Of a stretch of DNA of 64,000 bases, positions 37,773 to 49,806 are shown in pieces. Each line of letters begins with the position of its first letter. The stretch's first letter is position 1. Under the pieces are notes generated by a model, which had not been told where the DNA came from, did no database searches, and worked only from the letters and a program-made list of their open reading frames with translations. Where the stretch lies: the NCBI RefSeq assembly GCF_039696035.1, contig NZ_CP155567.1, forward strand, positions 1,129,501 through 1,193,500, read 5' to 3'. Origin of the DNA: Microbulbifer sp. SAOS-129_SWC. GTDB taxonomy: Bacteria > Pseudomonadota > Gammaproteobacteria > Pseudomonadales > Cellvibrionaceae. Made by a program: the position numbers and the translations under genes.

Positions 37773-38198
37773 TTAGTTGCCGATGCGATGGGATTGTAAC
37801 GGATATCCGCGGTCGCGGAAGTGCCCGAAGCGGCTGCGCGAGCGTGCCAGTGCTTCGGGTTGCTGCACGACGATCTCGGCGAGGCGCTCAAAGCGGCTGA
37901 ACCAGCCGGGCACGCTGGCGCAGAGATTGATCAGCAGCCCGTGGTGCTGGCCCGGCTCCTCGCCGCAGTTAATCTCCACTGCGGCCTGCCGATCCGCGCC
38001 CTGTGGGGCGTGGGGCAGGAAGCTGTCCTCGCGGAAGGTCCACAGCAGCTCGTCGAACTGCGCCGCTCGAGCGCGGTCGTCCACCGCCACCAGCACACGC
38101 AGTCCCGCGCGGTAGGCCTTTTCCGCCAGGCGGCAGGCGAAGATATCACCTTCGGTGGGCTGGTCAGAGGTTAGTACGTAGAAGTCGATTCTGGTCAT
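37773..38198 (-). CDS. holC: DNA polymerase III subunit chi
   Basis: A 141-residue protein matching HolC, which links the clamp loader to single-strand binding protein. It starts TRIDFYVLTSDQPTEGDIFACRLAEKAYR and has the typical LLWTFREDSFLPHA and INLCASVPGWFSRFERLAEIV segments. It lies downstream of pepA, the usual order. Confidence 0.93.
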   Translation of the reverse strand: MTRIDFYVLTSDQPTEGDIFACRLAEKAYRAGLRVLVAVDDRARAAQFDELLWTFREDSFLPHAPQGADRQAAVEINCGEEPGQHHGLLINLCASVPGWFSRFERLAEIVVQQPEALARSRSRFGHFRDRGYPLQSHRIGN

Positions 38199-38242
38199 CG
38201 GTTGTTGATGTGGGTGTCAGCGGGTTCTGGGGCGGCGCTGCT

Positions 38243-38300
38243 GCCGGTGGCCGCTCGCTCAACAGCCTCATCGGCAATCGTTTCGCGAACGGCCCCCGGC
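38243..38300. repeat. Structured intergenic element, copy 1 (pepA-holC spacer)
   Basis: Imperfect arms GCCGGTGGCCGCTCGC (38243-38258) and GCGAACGGCCCCCGGC (38285-38300) pair at 14 of 16 positions. The left arm is followed by CTCAACAGCCTCATCGG. A second copy lies at 62231-62311. Confidence 0.65.
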
Positions 38301-38341
38301 ATCAGCGCCTGCGCATTGGGTTTCGGTATTCTTATCGACTA

Positions 38342-38367
38342 GTAGGGGGCGCACGGCGCACCCTACC
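38342..38367. repeat. Dispersed repeat GGCGCACCCTACC, copy 2, as inverted repeat
   Basis: GTAGGGGGCGC and its near-complement GGCGCACCCTAC form a short imperfect hairpin just after the pepA stop (minus strand). Confidence 0.55.
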
Positions 38368-38383
38368 CGGAGTCCAGAATCCG

Positions 38384-39850
38384 TTATTTGCCCAGCAGGT
38401 ATTCCATCAACAGCGGCACCGGGCGGCCGGTGGCACCCTTGTTGGCGCCGGAGTTCCAGGCACTGCCGGCGATATCCAGGTGCGCCCAGGTGTAGTCCTT
38501 GGTGAAGCGGGACAGGAAGCAGGCGGCGGTGACCGAGCCGGCTTCACGACCGCCGATATTCTGCATGTCGGCGAAGTTGGAATCCAGCATCGGCTGGTAT
38601 TCGTCCCACAGCGGCATCTGCCAGGCACGGTCGCCAGTGCGCTCCCCGGCGGCGAGCAGCTTGTCGGCCAGGCCTTGCTTGTTGGCGTAGAGGCCGGTGG
38701 CGTGATTGCCGAGGGCGATGACACAGGCACCGGTGAGGGTGGCGATGTCGATGACGGTTTTGGGCTTGTACTTGGCGGCGTAGGTCAGGGTGTCGCACAG
38801 CACCAAGCGGCCTTCGGCGTCGGTGTTGAGGATTTCGATGGTCTTGCCGGACATGGAGGTGACGATATCGCCGGGCTTGCTGGCGCGGCCGCTGGGCATA
38901 TTCTCGGCGGCGGCCACCAGGCCCACCACGTTGATGGCCGGCTGCAGCTCCAGCAGTGCGTGCATGACGCCGAAGACGCTGGCGGCGCCGCCCATGTCAT
39001 ATTTCATCTCGTCCATGGACTGGCCCGGCTTGATGCTGATGCCGCCGCTGTCGAAGGTGATGCCCTTGCCGACCAGAACCACCGGTTTGTCGCCGGCCTT
39101 GCCGCCCTTGTACTGCATGGCGATCAGCGCCGGTGGTTCGTCACTGCCCTTGGCGACGCTGAGGAAGGCGCCCATGCCGAGGGATTTCATCTTTTTCTCG
39201 TCGAGGATGGTGGTGGTCAGTTTTGTATGTTTTTTCGCCAGGTCGCGGGCTTCGGAAGCCAGGTAGCTGGGGGTGCAGATATTGCCGGGCAGGTTGCCCA
39301 GTTCGCGTGCGGTGTTACTGCCGGTGGCCTGTGCGGCGCCGATCTCGATACCCTTTTGTACCGCCTTCAGTTTTTTGCGCTCCGCGGCGTGCACGGTGAA
39401 TTTCTTCAGCGGATTGGCCTTGGCGTCGCTGAGGCAGCGGGTGAATTTATAGGTGGCGAGGCCGGCGGCCAGGGCCAGCTGTTGCCCCTGCCAGGCGCTG
39501 TCGGCGCCGGTGACTTCCAGCTCGGTCAGGTAGCTGGTGGCATCTTTCAGGCCCTTCACCGCTTCGGCGCTGGCTTTGGCCAGCTTGCGGAAGTCCGCCT
39601 GGCTGACGACGCCGTCGTTGGCGCGCACCAGCAGCGCGCGCTCGGCGGGGCCGTCGAGCAGGCTGACCATCAGCGTGGCGCCGAGCTTGCTGCCCAGGTC
39701 TCCGCGCTTCAGGAGCTTGCCGATAGTGCCGCCACAAGCCTTGTCCAGCGCGGCGCCGCTGGTGCCGAGCCGGATTTTGGCGTCGACGGCGATGATGGCG
39801 CAGGCGCTGCGCTGTTTGCTGATATCGGAGACTTTGGCAGTGAACTGCAT
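38384..39850 (-). CDS. pepA: Leucyl aminopeptidase (M17)
   Basis: A 488-residue cytosolic di-zinc aminopeptidase; in E. coli PepA also acts as a DNA-binding protein. The M17 signature NTDAEGRL is present, with GKGITFDSGGISIKPG and the Lys/Asp ligand segment MKYDMGGAA before it. The ATG at 39850 with AAGGGAAAGAG upstream is chosen over the 52-codon longer frame. It is divergent from lptF, as in many gammaproteobacteria. Confidence 0.97.
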   Translation of the reverse strand: MQFTAKVSDISKQRSACAIIAVDAKIRLGTSGAALDKACGGTIGKLLKRGDLGSKLGATLMVSLLDGPAERALLVRANDGVVSQADFRKLAKASAEAVKGLKDATSYLTELEVTGADSAWQGQQLALAAGLATYKFTRCLSDAKANPLKKFTVHAAERKKLKAVQKGIEIGAAQATGSNTARELGNLPGNICTPSYLASEARDLAKKHTKLTTTILDEKKMKSLGMGAFLSVAKGSDEPPALIAMQYKGGKAGDKPVVLVGKGITFDSGGISIKPGQSMDEMKYDMGGAASVFGVMHALLELQPAINVVGLVAAAENMPSGRASKPGDIVTSMSGKTIEILNTDAEGRLVLCDTLTYAAKYKPKTVIDIATLTGACVIALGNHATGLYANKQGLADKLLAAGERTGDRAWQMPLWDEYQPMLDSNFADMQNIGGREAGSVTAACFLSRFTKDYTWAHLDIAGSAWNSGANKGATGRPVPLLMEYLLGK

Positions 39851-40047
39851 AACTCTTTCCCTTACGGTTAAAACGAATTCGATGTCTCGGGGCCGAGACA
39901 TCGCCGGCAATATTGGCGATAATGCGTCGCTCAAGTTTAACCCGCAAGTCATCAGATTGCTTTCGGGCCGGACAATTGTTCGGATTTTGCGCTTTTGTTG
40001 AGCCACACTTCCTGTTCACCGCTGTCGCCAAGGGATTCTTTCGCCGC

Positions 40048-41184
40048 GTGATTATTTTCCGCTACCTCTGCCGCGAGTTGCTGTACGCCACGCTGGCGGT
40101 CAGCTCCGTGCTGTTGCTGATGGTGATGGGCGGCCGCTTCGTGAAATACCTGGCCGAGGCGGCTGCGGGCGACATGTCCGCGAGTATTCTGTTCCCGCTG
40201 ATGGGGTACCGGTTGCCGGAGTTCCTGCAGCTTGTGCTGCCGCTGGGTTTCTTCGTCGGCATCCTGCTGGCCTACGGGCGTCTCTATATCGAGAGCGAGA
40301 TGACTGTGCTGCACGCCTGCGGTTTCAGTGAGCGGCGCCTGCTGGGCTACACGCTGATCCCGGCACTGCTGGTGGCATTGCTGGTGGCGGCAATGAGCCT
40401 GTTCCTGACCCCTACCGGTCTGGAGCGCTGGTCCGGGTTGCTGACGGCGGACAAGTCGCGCAATGAATTCGATCACCTGATGCCAAAGAAATTCGTGTCC
40501 ACCAAGGGCAACCGCTCGGTGTACTTTGCGGACTCACTGAGCAAGGACAAGTCGACCATGCACGACGTCTTCCTCGCCGAGCTGGGCTCGCCGCAGGAGG
40601 ACACCGAAACGAACCACCAGGTCGTGACCGTGGCGCGCGAGGGCGTTCAACAGATAGATCCCGAGACGGGATTGCGCTACCTGGTACTGCGCGATGGCTA
40701 TCGCTACGAAGGGGTGCCGGGGCAGAAGGACTACCGGCTGATGAAGTTCTCCAGCTATGAACAGCTGCTGGATATCCCCTACGTGCGCAGTCGCTGGCAG
40801 GACCAGGTGGAGTCGGCAGCGACCATCGATTTGATGCATTCGGACAAACCCGCCGAGCGGGCCTACCTGCACTGGCGCCTCAGCCTGCCGGTGCTGGTGC
40901 TGGTGGTGGCGGTGCTGGCTGTACCCATGAGCCGCACCAATCCCCGTCAGGGGCGCTATGCCAAGATGATTCCGGCGGTGTTGCTGTACCTGGCCTACCT
41001 GATCATCCTGCTGCGCGTGCGCGGTGCGGTCGAGGATGGGGATATTGCCAATCCTGCGGCCATCTGGCTGGTACACCCGCCGTTCCTGCTACTGGGGCTG
41101 TTCCTGCTCGGCGGCGGCAAGCTGGGCAAACGCCCGAAGCGGTCGCAGCCGGAAAGTCCGCAGGAGGGGCTCGAAGATGCGTAA
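40048..41184 (+). CDS. lptF: LPS export permease LptF
   Basis: LptF is a membrane component of the LptB2FG transporter that extracts lipopolysaccharide from the inner membrane. The 378-residue protein has six membrane helices in two groups around a periplasmic beta-jelly-roll domain. It starts IIFRYLCRELL, as in the family, and has ESEMTVLHACG and VPMSRTNPRQGRYAKM. The GTG at 40048 matches the family start; the ribosome binding site (AAGGGA) is 12 bases away, somewhat far. It overlaps lptG by eight bases. Confidence 0.94.
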   Translation: MIIFRYLCRELLYATLAVSSVLLLMVMGGRFVKYLAEAAAGDMSASILFPLMGYRLPEFLQLVLPLGFFVGILLAYGRLYIESEMTVLHACGFSERRLLGYTLIPALLVALLVAAMSLFLTPTGLERWSGLLTADKSRNEFDHLMPKKFVSTKGNRSVYFADSLSKDKSTMHDVFLAELGSPQEDTETNHQVVTVAREGVQQIDPETGLRYLVLRDGYRYEGVPGQKDYRLMKFSSYEQLLDIPYVRSRWQDQVESAATIDLMHSDKPAERAYLHWRLSLPVLVLVVAVLAVPMSRTNPRQGRYAKMIPAVLLYLAYLIILLRVRGAVEDGDIANPAAIWLVHPPFLLLGLFLLGGGKLGKRPKRSQPESPQEGLEDA

Positions 41185-42238
41185 GCTGGATTGGTATATC
41201 GGGCGCACCGTGGCGATGTCGGTGGGTGCAGTGCTGCTGATCCTGCTCGGGCTGGATGTGGTCTTTGCGTTTATCGACCAGCTCCAGGATCGCAAGGATG
41301 GTTACCAGTTTCCCCAGGTGTTGCAGTACCTGCTCTGGACCATGCCCGACCGTGTTTACGATCAGCTGGGTTTTTCCGCACTGGTGGGTAGCCTGGTCGG
41401 GCTCGGTACCCTGGCCAGCACCAGTGAGCTGACAGTGATGCGCGCTGCCGGTATTTCCATCGGCCGCATTGCGCGATCGGTAATGAAGCCGGTGCTACTG
41501 CTGATTGTGCTGGGCCTGGCACTGGCGGAATTCGTGATTCCGGTCACCAACCAGCACGCGGAAAACGGCAAGGCCATGGCGCTGGGCGAGATGCAGGGCC
41601 GCGGCCTCGGCCAGGGTCTGTGGCTGCAGGATGGCGGCGAGTTTGTGCATTTCAATGCGGCGCTGCCCAGTGGCGAACTGTTCGGTGTGACCCGCTATCG
41701 GTTTGACAACCAGCGCGAACTGAAGCGGGTGGAATTCTCCGAGCGCGGTCATTTCACTGGCCATCACTGGGTGCTGGAAAACAACCGCGCCACGACGTTC
41801 AGTGACGACCACGCCAGCAGTGAAGTGGAAACCAGTCGCGTGTGGAATTCGGATTTTTCACCGGATCTGTTCGCGCTGATCGTGCCGCTGCCGGAGGATC
41901 TGTCGCCGCGCAGCCTGTGGTCTTACGGCCATTTCCTCGATCGCAAGGAGCAGGATTCCAGCCGCTACTGGCTGCAGTTCTGGAAAAAACTGCTGCAGCC
42001 ACTGACCATCGCCAGCCTGGTGATGGTGGCCATTTCATTTATCTTCGGCCCGCTGCGGGAGGTCACCACCGGCCTGCGGGTATTTACCGGGGTGATTGTG
42101 GGGATTGTCTTCCAGACCCTGCAGGACATGCTCGGGCCGTCGTCGGTAGTGTTCGGCTTTCCGCCACTGGTCGCTGTGCTGGCGCCGATACTGCTGTGTT
42201 TCGCCATCGGCTGGTGGCTTCTCCGGCGCGCCCGCTGA
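41177..42238 (+). CDS. lptG: LPS export permease LptG
   Basis: The partner of LptF, 353 residues, with the same helix-jelly-roll-helix layout. Family features are KLDWYIGRTV at the start, STSELTVMRAAGIS and FIFGPLREVTTGLRVFTGV. AGGAGG lies 9 bases before the ATG, inside the end of lptF. The pair is convergent with an RDD-family gene. Confidence 0.95.
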   Translation: MRKLDWYIGRTVAMSVGAVLLILLGLDVVFAFIDQLQDRKDGYQFPQVLQYLLWTMPDRVYDQLGFSALVGSLVGLGTLASTSELTVMRAAGISIGRIARSVMKPVLLLIVLGLALAEFVIPVTNQHAENGKAMALGEMQGRGLGQGLWLQDGGEFVHFNAALPSGELFGVTRYRFDNQRELKRVEFSERGHFTGHHWVLENNRATTFSDDHASSEVETSRVWNSDFSPDLFALIVPLPEDLSPRSLWSYGHFLDRKEQDSSRYWLQFWKKLLQPLTIASLVMVAISFIFGPLREVTTGLRVFTGVIVGIVFQTLQDMLGPSSVVFGFPPLVAVLAPILLCFAIGWWLLRRAR

Positions 42239-42254
42239 TGCCGCGGGCGCCGCG

Positions 42255-42749
42255 TCACTGCTTCTTCGGCAGCACCCGTACCTGCGAGTTTGAGTAGATA
42301 TCCTGCCAGGTGGCGCGATCCGCCCGAATCCATGACCACAGGAATCCGGCCCCGAAACACGCCAGGGCCAGCGGTGCCACCAGGGCGCGCAGTGCGCACT
42401 GGCGCCAGCTCAGCTGTACTCCGTCCGGACTCGCCAGCAGCAGCCGCCAGGCGCGCATACCGATGGTCTGACCCGCGGCGCGCCAGGACCAGATAAAGTA
42501 GGCGGCAATCACCGCCACCATACCGACCTGGAACAGCAGCCCGCCCACGCACGGGGTGTAGTCCAGTTCCCGGGGCTGGCACTCGAGCCCGCCCAGCGCC
42601 GCCGCTACCGGCAAGGCGATAAACCCGTACACCATCAGCAGGCCGGCGATGATCAGCGCGTCGTAGACCAGTGCGGCCAGGCGCCGGCCGAGGCCCGCTG
42701 CGGGCAGTTGGGGGAAAGTCGGGGAAGGGTTGGAAGCGCTCACGGTCAT
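42255..42749 (-). CDS. RDD-family membrane protein
   Basis: A 164-residue protein with four hydrophobic segments. The RDD signature is RRLAALVYDALII near the N-terminus, and IGMRAWRLLLASPDG marks the second conserved part. RDD proteins are poorly known; some are linked to ion or metabolite transport. An ATG at 42749 lies within one arm of a perfect inverted repeat, and a TTG three codons earlier is the other option. The gene after lptG in this position is commonly an RDD protein. Confidence 0.82.
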   Translation of the reverse strand: MTVSASNPSPTFPQLPAAGLGRRLAALVYDALIIAGLLMVYGFIALPVAAALGGLECQPRELDYTPCVGGLLFQVGMVAVIAAYFIWSWRAAGQTIGMRAWRLLLASPDGVQLSWRQCALRALVAPLALACFGAGFLWSWIRADRATWQDIYSNSQVRVLPKKQ

Positions 42750-42776
42750 CTCCGCCAAGTCTCTGTTGGCGGAGAT
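42748..42776 (-). promoter_or_regulatory. Inverted repeat enclosing the RDD gene start
   Basis: Perfect 11-base arms ATCTCCGCCAA and TTGGCGGAGAT with a 7-base loop cover the start codon region. In mRNA this would fold over the initiation site, or it may act as an end for the upstream gene that stops at 42821. Confidence 0.6.
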
Positions 42777-42820
42777 TCTACCAAGATTTGCGCCTTGTCA
42801 TCGGTGTGGGGCAGGGCGGC

Positions 42821-43309
42821 TCAGAATTCGTACTCGAACGAGAACTTGAACTTGTTCCCGGACAGGCGCAAATCGTAGTCCATCGCCTGGCCGAACTTGC
42901 CGTGACCGGTGGTGTAGCGCCACAGGCCGCTGTTCTTGCTGCGCTTGTGCTGTTCGCGGTAAGTGTCCCAGCCCATTTTCAGGATTTCGTTCAGGGCCTT
43001 GCCGCCGGTGGTGGGGTGGTATTCCTCGGGGTGGGTGTGTGCCTGCAGCCACTGGTAGTTCAGCCGTCGCTGCACGGCGCTCATCGAGTTGTTGCGCAGG
43101 TTGTCTGCCGCCTCGACCAGGGCCGCGTTGTCCATGCCGAAGGCGCTGTCGATGAAAAATGCGTTGTCCGCCTGCAGGTTCATGGCCCGGTTGGAATCGG
43201 GGATGAACAGGTCATCGGCGAAGCTGAAGCCGGAAACCGGCAGGAGGCATAGCGTAAACACAACAGGCAGGTGCTTGCGTGGAGTGAAACGAAAGCTGCA
43301 GAGTTCCAT
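42821..43309 (-). CDS. Exported protein of unknown function
   Basis: A 162-residue protein with a signal peptide (hydrophobic core VVFTLCLLPVSGFSFA, cleavage near residue 31). The mature part is about 130 residues, mostly polar, with a helical middle (ALNEILKMGWDTYREQHKR) and a C-terminus of alternating residues ending FKFSFEYEF, which resembles a final outer-membrane strand but is too short for a barrel. The ATG at 43309 is preferred to one 24 codons upstream because it places the signal peptide at the start. I do not recognise the family. Confidence 0.65.
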   Translation of the reverse strand: MELCSFRFTPRKHLPVVFTLCLLPVSGFSFADDLFIPDSNRAMNLQADNAFFIDSAFGMDNAALVEAADNLRNNSMSAVQRRLNYQWLQAHTHPEEYHPTTGGKALNEILKMGWDTYREQHKRSKNSGLWRYTTGHGKFGQAMDYDLRLSGNKFKFSFEYEF

Positions 43310-43382
43310 TAGATCTACCCCGGGGTGTCTACTTTTAGTGCCGAACGGTGCTTGGCAACCGTTGAATTTATTATGGTTCACC

Positions 43383-43398
43383 CATCAGTGATCTGATG
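43383..43398. promoter_or_regulatory. Palindrome CATCAG-TGAT-CTGATG
   Basis: Six-base arms with a four-base spacer, 74 bp upstream of the exported-protein gene. Possible operator. The rest of 43399-43714 shows no gene. Confidence 0.35.
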
Positions 43399-43714
43399 TA
43401 TCTCATAACCTCGTCGCCCATTGCAACCCTGATTTGTGGACAGGCGTCACAATTGCGTTCAGATCCGCTCAGACCGCACCACTGCTGGACTCATTTATTG
43501 TTGCCGATGTGATCTGCGCGGTGCAGAGGGCCACGCCAAAGTTTTTTATAGCGGAGCCGGCGGCGCGGAATCTCTTTTAATAAAAACTTGATCTAGTTGG
43601 CGCGCGGTAAACACCTTAAGAAACGAGCTGACCAGTTGGTTTTCATAGCTCTCAGGACTGGATGTATTGTTATCCATTCCTTTTATGACTGTTTTGGCGG
43701 CGCCGCCAGCGAAG

Positions 43715-43732
43715 GTTGACAGCGTTGTCTTT
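43715..43732. promoter_or_regulatory. NagR/NagQ-like operator upstream of the hexosaminidase gene
   Basis: GTTGACAGCGTTGTCTTT matches the box AATGACARCGYTGTCATT at 15 of 18 positions. It is 41 bp before the start codon and contains a perfect -35 hexamer TTGACA (43716-43721), with TAAGGT 16 bases on as a weak -10. A bound repressor would block RNA polymerase. Confidence 0.7.
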
Positions 43733-43773
43733 TCCGCTAAGGTGATCTGTCTACGAAAAATAAGAGAAGCCCC

Positions 43774-46497
<2,724 letters not shown>

Positions 46498-46516
46498 TCC
46501 CGATCCCGACTTAGAT

Positions 46517-46563
46517 GCGCCATACGCACCGCGCTCCAATCGGTGCGCATGGCGCACCCTACC
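46517..46563. repeat. Dispersed repeat GGCGCACCCTACC, copy 3, with 15-bp inverted repeat
   Basis: Arms GCGCCATACGCACCG (46517-46531) and CGGTGCGCATGGCGC (46541-46555) pair with one mismatch, and the right arm runs into GGCGCACCCTACC. It lies between convergent hexosaminidase and methyltransferase genes and could end both transcripts. Confidence 0.65.
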
Positions 46564-47263
46564 TGGAATTCGCGCCAGCGCTCCAACGCGCGGACAGTAT
46601 CAACGATGCCGGTCGCCCCGTCTGCGGGTGCAGCGGCTCCTCCAGTTCGATCAGCTCCAGCCCACTGCGCAACAGCAGTGACACCCAGCTGGCGGTGGTA
46701 CGGAAATACCAGGGCGCCGGGTCGGTGAACGCCGCGTCGAACCCGGCCCAGCTGCCAGCGCGCCAGCCGTCGCGGTAATCGCTGTCGCCGCAGGCCTGTA
46801 GCGGGTGGAGTGTCTGGATCAGCAGGTGCCCGCCCGGGTTGAGCAGCGTAGCGGCGGCCCTAATCACATCTTCTACCGACTCCCGCCCGAGCAGCGAAAA
46901 GTTGCATACCAGCAGGTCGAATCGCTGTCCCAGTGCGCCCGCGGCCAGTTGTGCGTAGTCGAGCTCGCGATAACGCTCGCGCGCGCCGGCACGGCGCTGT
47001 GCCGCCTGCACCAGCCGGGCTACCGCGTCGACACCACAGACGTCGACGCCACGCGCGGCCAGCGCCCGCGCCAGCCAGCCCTCGCCACAGCCGATATCCA
47101 GCACCGTCGCCGGTTTCAGCCCGGTGACGGCAGCTACAATTGCAGCGTCGGTAACCAGTTTGCGGCTGGCAATGGTGGCGCCGTCGATGGCACCGATCCA
47201 GGGTTCGGCATTTCTGTGCCAGCTGCGCAGAATTTTTTCATCGCTGAATTCGGAATCGCTCAT
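46559..47263 (-). CDS. SAM-dependent class I methyltransferase
   Basis: A 234-residue Rossmann-fold methyltransferase. Motif I is [19 protein letters not shown], followed by an acidic strand end (VCGVDAV) and [10 protein letters not shown] as motif IV. The acceptor molecule cannot be told; UbiG/UbiE-like enzymes are similar in outline. The ATG at 47263 is preferred to one 19 codons earlier, which overlaps the divergent promoter region. Confidence 0.82.
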   Translation of the reverse strand: MSDSEFSDEKILRSWHRNAEPWIGAIDGATIASRKLVTDAAIVAAVTGLKPATVLDIGCGEGWLARALAARGVDVCGVDAVARLVQAAQRRAGARERYRELDYAQLAAGALGQRFDLLVCNFSLLGRESVEDVIRAAATLLNPGGHLLIQTLHPLQACGDSDYRDGWRAGSWAGFDAAFTDPAPWYFRTTASWVSLLLRSGLELIELEEPLHPQTGRPASLILSARWSAGANSR

Positions 47264-47346
47264 GGAATTGTCCGTGGCTATCTTGTGAAGTGCGTTCGGG
47301 CGAGTGTACCGTCTCGTCACAGCAAGGGATAAAAAGAGAAAACGAC

Positions 47347-48978
47347 ATGGCTCGTCAAATGGTGTTCGATTATGTGATCGTCGGTGGCGGTTCCGCCGGC
47401 TGTGTGCTTGCCAATCGCCTCAGTGCCGACGAGCAGCACCGGGTCTGTCTGCTGGAGGCGGGGCCCGCGGATCACAGCCCGCTGATTCGTATGCCGGCCG
47501 GGATCAGCTACCTGCTGCCGGGCAAGCGCTACAACCTGCACCACTACACGGAGCCCCAGACTCAGCTGAAGGGCCGCCGCCTGTTCTGGCCGCGCGGGCG
47601 CACCCTGGGCGGCAGCAGCGCGATCAATGCGATGATCTACATTCGTGGCAACGGCGCCGATTACGATGCCTGGGCCGCGGCCGGCAACCCGGGCTGGGGC
47701 TGGCGCGATCTGCTGCCCTATTTCCTGCTGGCCGAAGGCAACACGCGCGGCAGCGACGCCTACCACAGCGGCTTCGGGCCGCTGGCGGTTTCCGACCTGA
47801 AGTGGAAGTCCGAGGCCAGCCGCGCCTTTGTACGTGCCGGTCAAACCGCCGGCCACCGCCTCAACAGTGATTTCAACGGCCAGCAGCAAAACGGCGTCGG
47901 CTTTTACCAGGTGACGCAGAAGGGCGGGCGGCGCTGGTCGGCGGCGGCGGCCTACCTGCACCCGGCCATGAAGCGCTCCAACCTCGATGTATTTACCGGC
48001 AGCCAGGTGGCGCGCCTGCTGTTCCGCGGTGACCGCGTTGTGGGGGTGGAGCTGCTGAACGGCAAGCGGATTATCGCCAACCGTGAAGTGATCCTGTGTG
48101 CCGGTGCCATCCAGTCGCCGCAGCTGCTGTTGCTGTCCGGCCTCGGTCCGCAGGGCGAACTGCAGCGTCTCGGTATCGTGCCCCAGGCGCATCTGCCGGG
48201 GGTGGGCAAGAACCTGCAGGATCACCTGGATATTATTCAGGTGGCGGAGGCATCGGCGCCGATCAGTTTCAACGACGCCTTCTGGCCGAAATTGAAAACC
48301 GCGCTGCACCTGCCGGAATACCTGCTCGCCAATGGCGGCCCGCTCACCAGCAATGTGGCGGAGGCGGGTGGATTTGCCGCATCGAGCCGCGCCGGTGCCT
48401 ATCCGGATATCCAGTTTCATTTCTGTGCAGCGCCGCTGTTCGATCACGGTCTGCGCAAACCCGCTGGCTATGGCTATTCACTGCACGCCTGTGCCTTGCG
48501 GCCACAGAGTCGCGGCGAAATTACCCTCGCCAGCGACGATCCGCGCGCGCTGCCATTGATCCAGCCCAATTACCTGGCCGAGCGCGCGGATTTGCGGGTG
48601 CTGGTCGAGGGCTTTGAAATGGCGCGCGAAATTCTCGAGCAGGAGGCGCTCACCCGCCATCGTAAACGGCGCTGGAGTCCGGAAAAACCCCTCAACAATC
48701 GCCGAGTGGTGGAGGCGTTTATCCGCCAGCACGCGGAGACCATCTACCATCCGGTAGGCACCTGTAAAATGGGCGACGATGACATGGCGGTGGTGGACGC
48801 GCAGTTGAAAGTGCGGGGTGTCGATGGACTGCGGGTGGTGGACGCCTCCATAATGCCCACCCTGGTCAGCGGCAATACCAATGCGCCGGTGATCGCAATC
48901 GCCGAAAAGGCGGCGGAATTGATTCTGCAAAAATCCCCCGAACCGACCCCGCCCGTGGAGACTGTAGAAACAGAATGA
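47347..48978 (+). CDS. GMC-family FAD-dependent oxidoreductase (choline dehydrogenase-like)
   Basis: A 543-residue flavoprotein. The N-terminal FAD motif is [19 protein letters not shown], with GMC signatures [18 protein letters not shown] and [16 protein letters not shown]. The catalytic histidine is in [11 protein letters not shown] and the second conserved site is in [14 protein letters not shown]. It would oxidise an alcohol; choline is possible but no betaine genes are adjacent, so the substrate is open. The ATG at 47347 is used; the frame extends 19 codons further upstream. Confidence 0.88.
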   Translation: MARQMVFDYVIVGGGSAGCVLANRLSADEQHRVCLLEAGPADHSPLIRMPAGISYLLPGKRYNLHHYTEPQTQLKGRRLFWPRGRTLGGSSAINAMIYIRGNGADYDAWAAAGNPGWGWRDLLPYFLLAEGNTRGSDAYHSGFGPLAVSDLKWKSEASRAFVRAGQTAGHRLNSDFNGQQQNGVGFYQVTQKGGRRWSAAAAYLHPAMKRSNLDVFTGSQVARLLFRGDRVVGVELLNGKRIIANREVILCAGAIQSPQLLLLSGLGPQGELQRLGIVPQAHLPGVGKNLQDHLDIIQVAEASAPISFNDAFWPKLKTALHLPEYLLANGGPLTSNVAEAGGFAASSRAGAYPDIQFHFCAAPLFDHGLRKPAGYGYSLHACALRPQSRGEITLASDDPRALPLIQPNYLAERADLRVLVEGFEMAREILEQEALTRHRKRRWSPEKPLNNRRVVEAFIRQHAETIYHPVGTCKMGDDDMAVVDAQLKVRGVDGLRVVDASIMPTLVSGNTNAPVIAIAEKAAELILQKSPEPTPPVETVETE

Positions 48979-49778
48979 TCTGGTTATGCCCCCTGTGTAG
49001 CGCGCCACTCGTCCGCAATGAGCGCAGCTGGCACTGTGAAAACCTGCACAGTTTCGACTGCGCCCGCGAGGGTTACGTGAACCTGCTGCCGGTCAATCGC
49101 AAGCGCAGCAAGGAGCCGGGCGACTCTGTCGAGATGTTGCAGGCGCGGCGGCGCTTTCTCGAGGCCGGGCACTACCGCCCGCTGGTGGATGTCATCACCG
49201 CGCTGCTGCCGTATGTGTCCGGGCGCCAGCTGCTGGATATCGGCAGCGGTGAGGGGTATTACACCCGCGCACTGCATGCCGCCGGCTGGCCGGCAGAGGC
49301 GCTGGCGGGCATCGACATTGCCAAGCCCGGCGTGCGCCTGGCGGCGAAGCGCCAGCCCGGCAGCCAGTTCGTGGTGGCCGGCAGCTATGCGCTGCCACTG
49401 GCGGACAACAGCGTCGACCACCTGCTGCGGGTTTTTGCGCCGGCGGCGGACGCGGAGATGCGGCGGGTAGTCAATACGGGCGGTTCGCTGCTCGACGTGG
49501 CACCGGGCCCGGAGCATCTGTGGTCGCTGAAAACGGCGCTCTACAGTGAGCCGCGTGAACACGCGCCGCCGAAACCGGTCGCCGGTTTTGTGCCGCAGGT
49601 GGAGGTGCGCTGCTGTTTTCCCTTCGCGCTGTACGGGCGCGAGGCCATTGCCGACTTCCTCGCCATGACGCCCTTTGCCTGGAAAGGCCACAGCGACGTG
49701 CGGCACGAGCTGGAGCAGCGCGAAAGCCTGCAGCTGCAGGCGGATTTCGTCGTGCGTCGGCTGGTGTGCGATAAGTAA
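48975..49778 (+). CDS. rlmA: 23S rRNA (guanine745-N1)-methyltransferase
   Basis: A 267-residue protein matching RlmA. The zinc-binding N-terminus has Cys5, Cys8, Cys21 and His25, the same positions as in the E. coli enzyme. SAM motif I is [15 protein letters not shown]. The region [23 protein letters not shown] is typical. It overlaps the upstream oxidoreductase gene by four bases. Confidence 0.93.
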   Translation: MIWLCPLCSAPLVRNERSWHCENLHSFDCAREGYVNLLPVNRKRSKEPGDSVEMLQARRRFLEAGHYRPLVDVITALLPYVSGRQLLDIGSGEGYYTRALHAAGWPAEALAGIDIAKPGVRLAAKRQPGSQFVVAGSYALPLADNSVDHLLRVFAPAADAEMRRVVNTGGSLLDVAPGPEHLWSLKTALYSEPREHAPPKPVAGFVPQVEVRCCFPFALYGREAIADFLAMTPFAWKGHSDVRHELEQRESLQLQADFVVRRLVCDK

Positions 49779-49806
49779 CGGAATAGTTGAGAGTAACGAG
49801 ACGTCT

